A stretch of DNA of 64,000 nucleotides from Anaerotignum neopropionicum. Its GTDB lineage: Bacteria; Bacillota; Clostridia; Lachnospirales; Anaerotignaceae. A model generated the notes under the pieces. That model saw nothing but the letters and a program-made list of their open reading frames with translations, had not been told where the DNA came from and did no database searches. The position numbers and the translations under genes were made by a program. Shown here one piece after another: positions 41,599 through 51,053 of the stretch (positions within the stretch are counted from its first letter, which is position 1; the number at the start of each line of letters is the position of its first letter). The DNA is taken from contig NZ_LRVM01000003.1 in assembly GCF_001571775.1 (NCBI RefSeq), positions 248,001-312,000 of the forward strand, written 5' to 3'.

Positions 41599-41629
41599 AA
41601 CCCAAAACAAGGTTATCCTGTCTTGGGTT
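41599..41629 (-). terminator. Terminator after mgtC
   Basis: AACCCAAGACAGG / (CC)TTGTTTTGGGTT stem on minus, then TTCTTTTTT. The spoVAA promoter -10 touches its upstream arm. Confidence 0.75.
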
Positions 41630-41657
41630 ATTATACAGCCTTTTATGAAATTCATTC
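41629..41657 (-). promoter_or_regulatory. spoVAp: Candidate sigma-G promoter of the spoVA operon
   Basis: Minus strand GAATG (41653-41657) and TATAATA (41629-41635) separated by 17 bases, close to the sigma-G consensus (GMATR, CATNMTA; only the first C differs). Transcription would begin inside the mgtC terminator stem, so the spoVA transcript would lack the full hairpin. Confidence 0.5.
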
Positions 41658-41664
41658 TGTTTTC

Positions 41665-42369
41665 TTAAATTTTAAAGCTCTTTACAAGGGGATTCTCTGC
41701 CAAAAAATCAGTTAAATCTGTGCAGGTAACCATAGTATCTCTTGTAACATCCAATATTACAGTAGCAGTACCATCGGGATTTTTCTCCAGCTCCATATGC
41801 AAAATTTCAATATTTCTTTTGTTTAACTCCTTCTTAATAGAATCAATTTGGGAAGGAATATGATAAAAAGTAATTAAGACCGTGTCATCATGATTGAATT
41901 CCTGCTTATTTAAACCACTGTGAAGCAAAATCTGAATAATCGGAATAAAAATTGTGGTAAAAATACCAATAGAATACATGCCGGCGCCAATGGCCAAGCC
42001 AATACCTGCGGTTGCCCAAAGGCCTGCTGCCGTTGTTAACCCTTTTATAGAAATATTTTTCACAAAAATTACACCCGCACCCAAAAAAGATATTCCTGTA
42101 ATTACATTGGAAGCAATCCGGGATACATCTACCCCTATTCCAGCAGTTGTAATCACATCATAAAAACCGTATTTAGACACAATCATCATTAAAGTGGAAC
42201 CGATTGCAACAATTACATGCGTACGGATTCCTGCCTCTTTACGGCGTCTGGTTCTCTCATAGCCAACAATTCCGCCGCAAATACAAGCAATGATAATCCG
42301 AAAGATAAATTCCGCATTCCCATGCAGCCCAAGTAATGACTCCTCCAAAAAAAACTGTTTTAGAATCAT
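41665..42369 (-). CDS. mgtC: MgtC/SapB-family membrane protein
   Basis: 234 residues from ATG 42369 (AAAGGAGGGGGAAT upstream). Four or five membrane segments with FIFRIIIACICGGIVGYERT, RRRKEAGIRTHVIVAIGSTL, ISFLGAGVIFVKNISIKGLT, GLWATAGIGLAIGAGMY, then a soluble ACT-like C-terminal domain (155-234). The family is linked to Mg homeostasis and membrane potential; in Gram-positives the role is unclear. Ends at the terminator upstream of spoVAA. Confidence 0.92.
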   Translation of the reverse strand: MILKQFFLEESLLGLHGNAEFIFRIIIACICGGIVGYERTRRRKEAGIRTHVIVAIGSTLMMIVSKYGFYDVITTAGIGVDVSRIASNVITGISFLGAGVIFVKNISIKGLTTAAGLWATAGIGLAIGAGMYSIGIFTTIFIPIIQILLHSGLNKQEFNHDDTVLITFYHIPSQIDSIKKELNKRNIEILHMELEKNPDGTATVILDVTRDTMVTCTDLTDFLAENPLVKSFKI

Positions 42370-42474
42370 ATTCCCCCTCCTTTCGCTATTCATCTAATAT
42401 ATTATATATATCAAAAAACAATGCCATTTTTCATATTCACTAATTCCCTGCCCTGCCATCGAAAGAAAATCCTA

Positions 42475-43272
42475 TTATTTAATAATCATATGTAAGAAAA
42501 ACTGGTCTGCAATTAATACAACACCTAAGATAAACACGTACACAGAAAACCATTTCAACTTACCCTTTTTGATGATATCCACCATAAAACGAATGGCAAA
42601 ATAACCGGAAACCGCCGCTGCAATAAAACCAGCTACCATGGGCAAAATACCAAAAACCTCAGTCAAAACCACATCACCTGTTATCATGTCCTTTATCATA
42701 AGCACCATACCGCCCAGTATTGCAGGAATAGACAATAAAAACGAAAACCTAGCTGCATTTTCCCGGTCCATTTTTCTTGCCAGACAGGCACTTATGGTCA
42801 TACCAGAGCGAGAAACGGCAGGTAAAATTGCCAAACCTTGCATTGTACCAACCACCAAAGAATCAAAAATTGACATATTGCGGATTTTCTTTCTCCCTTC
42901 CTTGCGACTATCCGCATAAAGAAGGATAAAACCGGTAATAATAAAATTAAAACCTATAAATTTTCCTGTACCAAAAACAGTATCGAAGGTATCATTAAAC
43001 AATAATGCAATGATAATCGTAGGCACAGTACCGGCAATTAAAAGGGCTGTTGTACGCTGAAAGGGATGACAGATCAAATCCCAAATATCTCTCCAATAGT
43101 AAATAAAAACCGCAATTAAGGTTCCCACATGCAGTAAAATAGCAAATGCCTGTGTTGCCTCATGTATGCCGAAAAGGTTCTGAAACAGCACCAAGTGTCC
43201 GGAGCTGCTTACCGGCAAAAACTCTGTCAGGCCTTGAATTAAGCCCAAAACAATAGCTTCTAATATCTGCAT
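42475..43272 (-). CDS. uppP: Undecaprenyl-diphosphate phosphatase (UppP/BacA)
   Basis: 265 residues from ATG 43272 (ATAGGAGGAATTTTGATA upstream). The two BacA motifs are clear: GLTEFLPVSSSGHLVLFQ and AILPAVSRSGMTISACLARK. Eight or so membrane segments. Dephosphorylates undecaprenyl diphosphate for cell-wall lipid recycling; confers bacitracin tolerance when abundant. Near-consensus promoter at 43324-43352. Confidence 0.96.
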   Translation of the reverse strand: MQILEAIVLGLIQGLTEFLPVSSSGHLVLFQNLFGIHEATQAFAILLHVGTLIAVFIYYWRDIWDLICHPFQRTTALLIAGTVPTIIIALLFNDTFDTVFGTGKFIGFNFIITGFILLYADSRKEGRKKIRNMSIFDSLVVGTMQGLAILPAVSRSGMTISACLARKMDRENAARFSFLLSIPAILGGMVLMIKDMITGDVVLTEVFGILPMVAGFIAAAVSGYFAIRFMVDIIKKGKLKWFSVYVFILGVVLIADQFFLHMIIK

Positions 43273-43323
43273 TATCAAAATTCCTCCTATTTCTAAGTTT
43301 TTCTTGTAAATTAGTAACAATTC

Positions 43324-43352
43324 ATTATATAACAGACAATTGCCCCTTGCAA
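43324..43352 (-). promoter_or_regulatory. uppP promoter
   Basis: Minus strand TTGCAA (43347-43352) and TATAAT (43324-43329), spacing 17 bases. Confidence 0.65.
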
Positions 43353-43486
43353 TTACTATTTTTCCCTGTTATGATAGAGCGTATGGTTTTTTTTAAACCT
43401 GATGGCAAAACAGTGCTTTAAAAGGGATTTAAAACAGGTATATTAAAAGAAAAAAAAGAATATGCCATTTGCGAAAGCACTTAAAT

Positions 43487-43589
43487 TATAATAAAGTAGT
43501 CGAAAGAAAACGTGGAGGGTAACCTCTGACAAGCAACTTCCTTTTTTGTGGTTTCTCTTCGGCTCGGAAAAGAAGAAAGGAAACAAAGA
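43487..43589 (+). promoter_or_regulatory. TATAAT and structured leader of the DEAD-box helicase gene
   Basis: TATAAT at 43487-43492 with no good -35. The leader of about 95 bases has a GAGG-GTAA-CCTC hairpin (a GNRA loop) near 43513-43524, a T-run (43541-43546) and a later TCTTCGGCTCGG segment. It may be a cold-shock or attenuation leader. Otherwise 43353-43486 shows nothing. Confidence 0.4.
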
Positions 43590-45206
43590 ATGGAACATTT
43601 AAAATTTCAAGACATGGGCTTATCCCCAGAAATCTGCCAGGCAGTATTGGATATGGGTTTTGAAGAAGCAACCCCAATTCAATCTATGGCAATCAACGTT
43701 GTAAAAGAAGGTAGAGATGTCATCGGTCAATCTCAAACAGGCACCGGTAAAACTGCAGCTTTTGGTATTCCCTGCTTAGAACGCGTAAACCCTGAAGATA
43801 GACGTTTACAGGCGTTAATTCTCTGCCCAACCAGAGAATTAGCAATTCAGGTTAGCGAAGAATTCAGAAAGCTTTTGAAATACAAAGAGAATATTCGTGT
43901 TTTGCCAATTTATGGCGGACAACCTATTGACAGACAAATTGCTGCTTTAAAAAAAGGAGCACATGTAGTAATTGGTACCCCCGGTCGTGTAATGGATCAT
44001 ATGCGTCGTAGGACCTTAAAAATGGAAACCGTGCAAATGATGGTTTTAGACGAAGCGGATGAAATGCTGGATATGGGATTTCGTGAAGATATCGAATTAA
44101 TTTTGACCAAAATTCCAGAGGATCATCAAACATTACTATTTTCTGCAACCTTATCACCCGAAATTTTGGATATAACAAGAAGATTTTTGAAAAATCCTGA
44201 ATTTGTGAAGGTAGTTCGCAAAGAGTTAACCGTTCCCAATATTGAACAGGCATATTTTGATGTTAAGGAAAAAACTAAGTTGGATGCATTGACTCGTATT
44301 ATTGATGTGTACGATCCTCATTTGTCCATGGTGTTTTGCAATACCAAAAAACGTGTGGATGATTTGGTTGAGCTTCTACAAGGTCGCGGCTATTTTGCTG
44401 AAGGCCTTCATGGTGATTTAAAGCAGCCTCAGCGTGATAAGGTTATGCAAAAATTCCGTAATGGAACTATTGAAATCCTAGTTGCAACCGACGTGGCGGC
44501 AAGAGGCATTGACGTGGATGACATTGATGTCGTATTTAACTATGACGTTCCTCAGGACGAAGAATATTATGTTCATCGTATCGGTCGTACTGGCCGTGCT
44601 GGAAAGTCTGGAAAAGCATTTACATTCTGCGTTGGTAAAGAAATTTATAAGCTTCGGGATATTATGCGCTACACAAAAACAAAAATTGTGCAGCAAAAAT
44701 TGCCTACACTTAGCGACGTTGAAGAAATGAAAACCAATATTTTTTTGGACAAAGTAAAAGATGTTATAAATGAAGGTCATCTGACCAAATACATTAATTT
44801 GGTTGAACGATTAACAGATGAGGACTTTACCGCAATTGATATTGCAGCGGCTTTACTGAAAAACCACCTTGCAGATGTCAATGTTGACGAATTGGATGTT
44901 TTAGACGACATTAATTTAGGCGGAACAGAACTCTATGGCGGCAATGATGAAAAAATGATTCGTTTGTTTATCAATGCCGGCAAGAAAAATAAAATTCGTG
45001 CAAAGGATATTGTAGGTGCCATTGCAAACGAAACCGGAGTTCCCGGAAAAGTCTTGGGAGCAATTGACCTTTTTGACGATTATACCTTTGTGGATGTACC
45101 CAAAAATTATATAAAAGATATTTTAGCAGGAATGAAAAATGCTAAAATCAAAAACAAAAGAATTCACATAGAAATCGCAAAAAAAGCAAAAGGAAAACAG
45201 CAATAA
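43590..45206 (+). CDS. deaD: DEAD-box RNA helicase (CshA/DeaD-like) with DbpA-type C-terminal domain
   Basis: 538 residues from ATG 43590 (GAAAGGAAAC upstream; the frame opens at 43548 without a site). Motifs: FEEATPIQSMA (Q motif), SQTGTGKTAAF, PTRELAIQ, TPGRVMDHM, VLDEADEMLDMGF, SATL, ARGIDVDDID, HRIGRTGRAG. C-terminal 60-70 residues (MIRLFINAGKKNKIRAKDIV, NYIKDILAGMKNAKIKNKRI) form a DbpA-like RNA-binding domain, which guides such helicases to rRNA. Role: RNA remodelling, ribosome biogenesis and cold adaptation. Confidence 0.95.
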   Translation: MEHLKFQDMGLSPEICQAVLDMGFEEATPIQSMAINVVKEGRDVIGQSQTGTGKTAAFGIPCLERVNPEDRRLQALILCPTRELAIQVSEEFRKLLKYKENIRVLPIYGGQPIDRQIAALKKGAHVVIGTPGRVMDHMRRRTLKMETVQMMVLDEADEMLDMGFREDIELILTKIPEDHQTLLFSATLSPEILDITRRFLKNPEFVKVVRKELTVPNIEQAYFDVKEKTKLDALTRIIDVYDPHLSMVFCNTKKRVDDLVELLQGRGYFAEGLHGDLKQPQRDKVMQKFRNGTIEILVATDVAARGIDVDDIDVVFNYDVPQDEEYYVHRIGRTGRAGKSGKAFTFCVGKEIYKLRDIMRYTKTKIVQQKLPTLSDVEEMKTNIFLDKVKDVINEGHLTKYINLVERLTDEDFTAIDIAAALLKNHLADVNVDELDVLDDINLGGTELYGGNDEKMIRLFINAGKKNKIRAKDIVGAIANETGVPGKVLGAIDLFDDYTFVDVPKNYIKDILAGMKNAKIKNKRIHIEIAKKAKGKQQ

Positions 45207-45217
45207 ACGTTGATTTT

Positions 45218-45262
45218 AAAAACGGATTACAAGCCCCATAGCTTATAATCCGTTTTATTTTT
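45218..45262 (+). terminator. Terminator after the helicase gene
   Basis: ACGGATTA (45221-45228) pairs with TAATCCGT (45245-45252), then TTTATTTTTTT. Confidence 0.85.
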
Positions 45263-45391
45263 TTAAAAATCACTAGTTCCTACCTATTTAAATGCATTTT
45301 TGTACATCCCAAAAGGAATTTCTACTTCTCACACAGGATACTTCCCATGATTCATTTTTCCAAAAGTATGCTTTGCATTTCAAAAAACTCC

Positions 45392-45423
45392 ATAAAAAAG
45401 GACCACAAAACCCAATGTGATCC
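45392..45423 (-). terminator. adhE terminator
   Basis: Minus strand GGATCACA / TGTGGTCC (45400-45423) followed by TTTTTTATG. Confidence 0.8.
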
Positions 45424-45451
45424 TTTTTCATAAATATAGAGGGTATGTTGA

Positions 45452-48094
45452 TTACTTACCGTAATAAGCTGCTAAATACATTTCTCTAATTTCGCTCATC
45501 AAAGGATATCTAGGGTTAGAACCTGTGCACTGGTCATCGAATGCTTCTTCGCACATAACATCCAGTAAATCCAAGAATGATTTTTCGTCAACACCATGTT
45601 CTTTGATGGACTTTGCGATACCAACAGTAGCCTTCAACTCTTCAATCTTCGCAATCAAGCTATCTACTTTTTCCTCATCAGTTTTGCCTGGCAAGCCCAA
45701 ATATGTAGCTACTTCAGCATAGCGTGCTCTTGTATGAGGATATTTATACTGAGGGAAAGTACCCATCTTCTTAGGAACTTCCGCAGAGTTGAATTTGATT
45801 GCTTCATTAATTAACAGCGCATTTGCAACACCGTGCTGTACATGGTGGTGCGCACCCAACTTATGCGCCATGGAGTGGCATACACCCAAGAAAGCATTTG
45901 AGAAGGCAATACCAGCGATTGTAGAAGCATTTGCCATTCTTTCACGAGCTTCAATATCATCACGACCATATTTGTATGCTCTGGGCAAGAAATCGAATAC
46001 CAACTTCGCTGCCTTTAAAGCCAAACCATCTGTATAGTCAGTCGCTAACATGGAAACATATGCTTCAAGAGCATGGGTCAATACGTCAATACCAGAAGAA
46101 GCTGTTAAGCCCTTAGGCTGATCCATCATCATATCTGCATCGCTGATTGCGATGGTAGGCATTAATTCATAGTCGGCGATGGAGTATTTTGTCTGTGTAG
46201 ATGGATCTGTAATAATGGCAAAAGGTGTAACTTCGGAACCAGTACCGGAAGATGTAGCGATAGCAACCATGATTGCTTTTACGCCCATCTTAGGGAATAC
46301 GAATACTCTCTTACGAATATCCATGAAGCGCATTGCCAAGTCAGCAAAGTCAGCTTCGGGATGTTCATACATTACCCACATCATCTTTGCAGCATCCATT
46401 GCAGAGCCACCACCGATAGCAATGATTACATCAGGTGCAAATTCTTTCATTGCCGTAGCACCAGCGATTGCACAAGGCAATGTAGGGTCAGGAGTTACAT
46501 CGAAGAATACATGGCTTGTAATTCCCATTTCACTCAACTGATCTGTAATGGGTTTTGTATAGCCATTCTTGTATAAGAAGCCATCTGTTACGATAAATGC
46601 TTTCTTTCTGCTATATACATCTTTCAGTTCTTTTAATGCAACAGGTGTGCACCCTTTCTTGAAGTATACCTTTTCAGGAGTTCTAAGCCACAGCATGTTT
46701 TCTCTCCTCTCAGCTACCGTTTTGATATTGACTAATTCATCGATACCTACGTTGTGTGATATTGCATTGCCAGCCCAAGAACCACAACCTAAAGTAAGGG
46801 AAGGAAGAAGTCTAAAGTTATACAGGTCGCCGATACCGCCGTGGGAAGAAGGTGTATTGATCAAAATACGGCAGGTTTTCATTCTTTCTTCAAAGCGCTT
46901 TATTTTCTCAGGAGCCTTAACAGGATCTACATATAATACAGAAGTATGACCAACACCGCCGTCGATAACCAACCTGTCTGTAATATCCATAGCTTCATCA
47001 AAGTTAGCTGCACGATACATAGCCAAAACAGGAGAAAGTTTTTCATGAGCAAAAGGCTCTTTTGTAACATCAACTTCTGTTACTTCGCCAATGAGGATTT
47101 TTGCATCCTTCGGACACTCAATACCAGCCAACTGCGCAATCTGATAAGGGCTGCGTCCAACGATTTGAGCATTGATATTGCCAGCTGCATTTAAAATAAT
47201 TCTGCCAACTTTATCTTTTTCTTCTGGAGTCAAGATATAGCAGCCTCTGTCAAGGAACTCTTTTCTGCACTTAGCATATACTTTATCCTCAATTACTACA
47301 GACTGTTCGGAAGCACAAATTGTACCATTATCGAATGTCTTGGAGTGAATTACGGAGTTAACTGCCATAAGGATGTCTGCGCTTTCATCAATCAATGCAG
47401 GTGTGTTACCATTACCTACACCAACAGCAGGTTTTCCAGAGGAGTAAGCGGATTTAACCATGGCAGGACCACCAGTTGCTAATACCATGTCAGCGTCTTT
47501 CATAACTTCGACAGACATTTCGATGGAAGGTTCGTCAATCCAAGCAAGGATACCAGCAGGAGCACCAGCTGCAACAGCTGCATCCAACACAACCTTAACA
47601 GCCGCGATTGTACATTTCTTAGCTGTAGGGTGAGGAGAAACAATCATACCATTTCTTGTCTTTAAGCAAATTAAGCATTTAAAAATTGTTGTGGATGTCG
47701 GATTTGTTGTAGGTACAACCGCTGCGATAACGCCGATGGGCTCAAAGATCTTTTTAATACCAAAAGCAGTATCTTCTTCCAAAACACCACAAGTTTGTCT
47801 ATCTTTAAACGCATTGTAGATATATTCAGAAGCAAAGTGATTTTTTATTACCTTATCCTCAACAACACCCATTTTGGTTTCTTCTACTGCCAGTTTTGCC
47901 AATGGAATTCTGTTTTTAGTAGCTGCGGTAGCTGCTGCCAAGAAAATTTTATCTACTTGCTCTTGTGTATATGTTGCAAATATTTTTTGCGCTTCCTTTA
48001 CCTCTGCAATTCTGTGTTTCAAGGTTTCAACACTATTTACAACTTCTGGTCTCTTTGTTGCAGTAGTTACTTCTTTTTTCTTTTCAACTGCCAT
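45452..48094 (-). CDS. adhE: Bifunctional aldehyde-alcohol dehydrogenase AdhE
   Basis: 880 residues. N-terminal CoA-acylating aldehyde dehydrogenase (about 1-440): VAAVVPTTNPTSTTIFKCLI, HPTAKKC, VGVGNGNTPALIDESADI, catalytic Cys in FDNGTICASEQS. C-terminal iron alcohol dehydrogenase (about 450-870): AIGGGSAMDAAKMMWVMYEH, TSSGTGSEVTPFAI, DADMMMDQPKGL, GICHSMAHKLGA-like metal block (LGVCHSMAHKLGAHHHVQHG). Converts acetyl-CoA to ethanol with two NADH; the active enzyme forms spirosomes. AAGGAGGATTTTAA precedes ATG. Very long structured upstream region; see below. Confidence 0.97.
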   Translation of the reverse strand: MAVEKKKEVTTATKRPEVVNSVETLKHRIAEVKEAQKIFATYTQEQVDKIFLAAATAATKNRIPLAKLAVEETKMGVVEDKVIKNHFASEYIYNAFKDRQTCGVLEEDTAFGIKKIFEPIGVIAAVVPTTNPTSTTIFKCLICLKTRNGMIVSPHPTAKKCTIAAVKVVLDAAVAAGAPAGILAWIDEPSIEMSVEVMKDADMVLATGGPAMVKSAYSSGKPAVGVGNGNTPALIDESADILMAVNSVIHSKTFDNGTICASEQSVVIEDKVYAKCRKEFLDRGCYILTPEEKDKVGRIILNAAGNINAQIVGRSPYQIAQLAGIECPKDAKILIGEVTEVDVTKEPFAHEKLSPVLAMYRAANFDEAMDITDRLVIDGGVGHTSVLYVDPVKAPEKIKRFEERMKTCRILINTPSSHGGIGDLYNFRLLPSLTLGCGSWAGNAISHNVGIDELVNIKTVAERRENMLWLRTPEKVYFKKGCTPVALKELKDVYSRKKAFIVTDGFLYKNGYTKPITDQLSEMGITSHVFFDVTPDPTLPCAIAGATAMKEFAPDVIIAIGGGSAMDAAKMMWVMYEHPEADFADLAMRFMDIRKRVFVFPKMGVKAIMVAIATSSGTGSEVTPFAIITDPSTQTKYSIADYELMPTIAISDADMMMDQPKGLTASSGIDVLTHALEAYVSMLATDYTDGLALKAAKLVFDFLPRAYKYGRDDIEARERMANASTIAGIAFSNAFLGVCHSMAHKLGAHHHVQHGVANALLINEAIKFNSAEVPKKMGTFPQYKYPHTRARYAEVATYLGLPGKTDEEKVDSLIAKIEELKATVGIAKSIKEHGVDEKSFLDLLDVMCEEAFDDQCTGSNPRYPLMSEIREMYLAAYYGK

Positions 48095-48240
48095 TTAAAA
48101 TCCTCCTTAAACTAACAATAATTTTTTAGTTTCTTGTAGCGCTTATCTTAGAGTGCAGGAACGGCACTGCACGAATTGCCGTGTCCTCCCATCTGAATTT
48201 GGTATATTAATTATAAAATTCAGATGGGAGTATTTAAGTT
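48095..48240 (-). promoter_or_regulatory. adhE leader with alternative hairpins and a 15-bp perfect palindrome
   Basis: CTCCCATCTGAATTT (48186-48200) and AAATTCAGATGGGAG (48216-48230) are exact inverted repeats; their spacer contains TATAAT on minus. Downstream, GTGCAG/CTGCAC (48153-48172) and CGGCA/TGCCG (48062 region correctly 48162-48181) overlap, so only one can form at a time. This could be an operator over a promoter plus a switching leader. Confidence 0.45.
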
Positions 48241-48837
48241 GACACAGAGAGCGATTAAAAAAGAAAAACTATCAAGTTGTGCAAAATTTATAATTCAACA
48301 AAAAATACACATTTGATATTGTGCGATTTTTCTTCTTGGAGCTAATGTTAACACCTTGTTCCAGTTAAATCAATAAAAATTTTTGAAAATTAATATACCT
48401 TTTTAGCGATTGGCCTATATCAATTTTTATATGGTCATAAATTTCCTGCATAAAATGCTTTCACTCAAAAAAACAATTTTATTCTTTGTTTGTAGTGCAA
48501 AATTAGCTTATTTGTACATTCATTTGTGCAATTTAAAATGTCTTATGAAAATTTGCTTAAAAAAACCCATTTAAAGTAAAATCAGTTTTATTCATTTTTG
48601 TCCATTTTGTTAATTTAAAAACAAAATGGCTTTGTGTTAAAAAAACTATAAAACTTCATTTCTATTGTTTTTTAATGATATCCCATGCTTTTTTACTTTC
48701 AATCAGCATTTTGAAAACAAAAAAAGATTCACATTTTTTCTGTGAATCCTTTTAAGCTCTGTGAAAAATTCTAATTTCATGGCATTTTATGGCCTGTTTT
48801 TTAATTTATGTCTTTCTTTCACTGCACTATTTTAAAA
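48241..48837. other. AT-rich gap of about 600 bases, with a Rex-like inverted repeat
   Basis: No gene found. CATTTTGTT (48603-48611) and AACAAAATG (48620-48628) form a perfect inverted repeat; its core resembles a Rex (redox) site (TTGTTAA, 4 bases, then a poor match to TTAACAA). It is about 510 bases from adhE, far for a direct operator. The LysR terminator is at 48720-48748. Confidence 0.4.
48719..48748 (-). terminator. Terminator after the LysR gene
   Basis: Minus strand GATTCACA / TGTGAATC (48726-48748), followed by TTTTTTT. Confidence 0.8.
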
Positions 48838-49773
48838 TTACAAATAACACCCAAATTCACGGGTTTTTTCTCTTAGCATATCTATTAGCAGCTTTTCATA
48901 TTTTTTTGGCACATGATTTTCCTTGAAAATCAAAACATCCTTCATATATTTCGCATATGCGCCGCAGCGCATTTGTACCAAGCCATACTTTTCAAGGGTT
49001 TCCTCAGGTACAGGAGATACCCACATATAGGTATTGGGTACAGAAGAAAGAATTTCAAACTGACTGCCTCTTTCATAAACATAAATCACCTTTTTTTGAT
49101 AGCGTTCCTCCCGATCATTCTCCGTTAAATCAATATAATCCCCCGAAGGAAGTCTTTCGTCCCCATGAACCACCTCTATGCAACCCTCTAAGTCTGCATC
49201 CGCTCGAATATATTTATCCGCAATAATACTGTTTTTGGAAGTTAAAAGCAAATAATCAAACTCTAATATAAGCCTATACGCAAGATCCTTCAGCTTAAAC
49301 AAAGACAAATAATAGCCTTCATGCATAACATTATAACGAATAATACCAATATCATAATGATAATCCAAAACATTTTGTATTGTTCTACTGGAATTTGTTT
49401 CACAATAGTGAATCCGCATATTTTCTTCTTTAATTAACGTATTCAAGCAGTTGGTAAAAACTTCAGAAATGTAACTGGCTCTTGGCACAGAAATTTTTAA
49501 GCTAACCCCACGGTCGTTAACATCAGAATATTGATTCGTCAAAATATTTATCTGATACTGTATTTCCTTTGCATGACGCAAAAAACGCTGTCCCTCTCGT
49601 GTAGTAATTACACCTTTTGGGGTACGTTTAAAAATAACAATATCAAATTCTTGTTCTAATTCTTTTACTGCCCGGCTTAAATTAGACTGGGCGACGTACA
49701 GTTTTTTGGCTGCTAAAGATATGGAACCACATTTGTCAATTTCAATTACATATTTTAAATCAGTAAGATTCAT
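48838..49773 (-). CDS. LysR-family transcriptional regulator
   Basis: 311 residues. N-terminal winged HTH (1-60: YVIEIDKCGSISLAAKKLYV, AQSNLSRAVKELEQEFDI, FKRTPKGVITTREGQRFL) and a typical substrate-binding region (90-300). Located 744 bases upstream of adhE on the same strand; a link to fermentation control is possible but unproven. GGGGGACTTAG precedes ATG. Confidence 0.9.
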   Translation of the reverse strand: MNLTDLKYVIEIDKCGSISLAAKKLYVAQSNLSRAVKELEQEFDIVIFKRTPKGVITTREGQRFLRHAKEIQYQINILTNQYSDVNDRGVSLKISVPRASYISEVFTNCLNTLIKEENMRIHYCETNSSRTIQNVLDYHYDIGIIRYNVMHEGYYLSLFKLKDLAYRLILEFDYLLLTSKNSIIADKYIRADADLEGCIEVVHGDERLPSGDYIDLTENDREERYQKKVIYVYERGSQFEILSSVPNTYMWVSPVPEETLEKYGLVQMRCGAYAKYMKDVLIFKENHVPKKYEKLLIDMLREKTREFGCYL

Positions 49774-50125
49774 CTAAGTCCCCCTAAATATCGTTTGAAC
49801 ATATAAAAAACTTAACTTGTCAGAAAAAAACCATTAAAATTATTATAAATTAAAATTTTCTAAAAATCCAGAAATTCCGACTTCCTTAGCGTTTTTTGTA
49901 ATTTTTTATCAAAAAACCATACCTAAATGACCTTGCAAATTGATTCTTTTTTATATTTTTTTGTATGATTCATTCAAAATACACTTTGTTTCATGATACA
50001 AGAGTTTAATGGGAAACCTTTACAAAAGACCCTCAAATTTTCAAAACCATTCATTTTAATCCGCTTATCATCACCATAATCAAGAAAAAATACGGTAAAA
50101 TAGAACTTTTTCAAAAAACGCTAGC
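49774..50125. other. 352-bp intergenic region without recognised features
   Basis: AT-rich; no gene, clear promoter, or terminator identified by eye between the lysR start and the rrf2 stop. Confidence 0.6.
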
Positions 50126-50566
50126 TTATTCAATTATATTACCTCGGTTACCTACTTCGTTCTCCAAGTATTCCCGGGCCATAATATCTAACGTTGTATT
50201 ATCCACCACATCATCCAAAGCATCCTTCATTTTTTTCCAAAGAGTGAGGGAAGCACAGAAATCTGAATTCGGGCATGTAGGCGTATCAACACAATATACC
50301 GGAGACAGAGAGCCTTCTAATACACGCAATATTTCTCCTGCCGTGATTTCTTTGGGGTGGCGGGAAAGAATATACCCGCCTTGTGCCCCCCGAAAGCTTG
50401 TTACCAAATCTGCCTTCATCAGCGGATTTATTATTTGCTCCAAATATTTTTCAGAAATTTGCTGTTCCTTTGAAATAGCCTTTAAGGAAAGCGTTCCCTT
50501 TTCATAATTAATCGCCAAGGAAAGCATCAAGCGAATTCCGTAGCGTCCTTTGGTTGAAATTTTCAT
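50126..50566 (-). CDS. Rrf2-family regulator with IscR-like cysteine triad
   Basis: 146 residues. HTH 1-60 (MKISTKGRYGIRLMLSLAIN, LKAISKEQQISEKYLEQIIN), wing SFRGAQGGYILSRHPKEIT, and a C-terminal CVDTPTCPNSDFC triad that in IscR/NsrR-type proteins holds an Fe-S cluster. It probably senses Fe-S status, redox or nitric oxide. GGGGTGATGGA before ATG. Directly downstream of ybaK (10-base gap), likely one transcript. Confidence 0.9.
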   Translation of the reverse strand: MKISTKGRYGIRLMLSLAINYEKGTLSLKAISKEQQISEKYLEQIINPLMKADLVTSFRGAQGGYILSRHPKEITAGEILRVLEGSLSPVYCVDTPTCPNSDFCASLTLWKKMKDALDDVVDNTTLDIMAREYLENEVGNRGNIIE

Positions 50567-50576
50567 TCCATCACCC

Positions 50577-51053
50577 CTATTCTTCTTGCCAGCCTTTACA
50601 AATATCTACCCATTCAATACATTTTCCAAAGTGAAATATTTCATCACATGTTAATTGGATGGCGGAGTTACTGCTACCTGCTGCAGGAAAAACAGTTTCA
50701 AACCGTTTCATTGAAATATCCGCATAAGCCTTTGTTCCTTCCGGCAAGGCAAAAGGGCAAACACCTCCAATGGCATGTCCTGTGGCATCTAGTGTTTCCT
50801 CAGGGGAAAGCATTTTTGCCTTTAAACCAAAGGTATCCTTAAATTTTCTATTATCAATTTTGGCATCACCTGCAACCGCAATGACGATAGGCCCCTCTTT
50901 TGACATTAAACAAAGGGTTTTTGAGATGCGTGCGGGAATGACCCCCACCGCTTGCGCAGCCAAATCAACGGTGGCGCTGGAAGTATCAAATTCTAAAACA
51001 TCATGAGGGCAATTCATTTCTTTTAAATACGCCCTTACCTTTTCAATTGACAT
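50577..51053 (-). CDS. ybaK: YbaK/EbsC-type aminoacyl-tRNA deacylase
   Basis: 158 residues from ATG 51053 (AAGGAGTTGTAAATACC upstream). Core: SSATVDLAAQAVGVIPARIS, KTLCLMSKEGPIVIAVAGDA, KIDNRKFKDTFGLKAKM, DATGHAIGGVCPFALP (the conserved G-x-x-G-G-V loop) and VFPAAGSSNSAIQLT. Edits mischarged tRNA (Cys-tRNA-Pro, Ala-tRNA-Pro in the family). First gene of a two-gene unit with rrf2. Confidence 0.93.
   Translation of the reverse strand: MSIEKVRAYLKEMNCPHDVLEFDTSSATVDLAAQAVGVIPARISKTLCLMSKEGPIVIAVAGDAKIDNRKFKDTFGLKAKMLSPEETLDATGHAIGGVCPFALPEGTKAYADISMKRFETVFPAAGSSNSAIQLTCDEIFHFGKCIEWVDICKGWQEE

Noticed and set aside
48607..48624. Rex operator for adhE
   Set aside because: Only half of the site matches and it lies about 510 bases upstream; kept only as a weak inverted repeat note.
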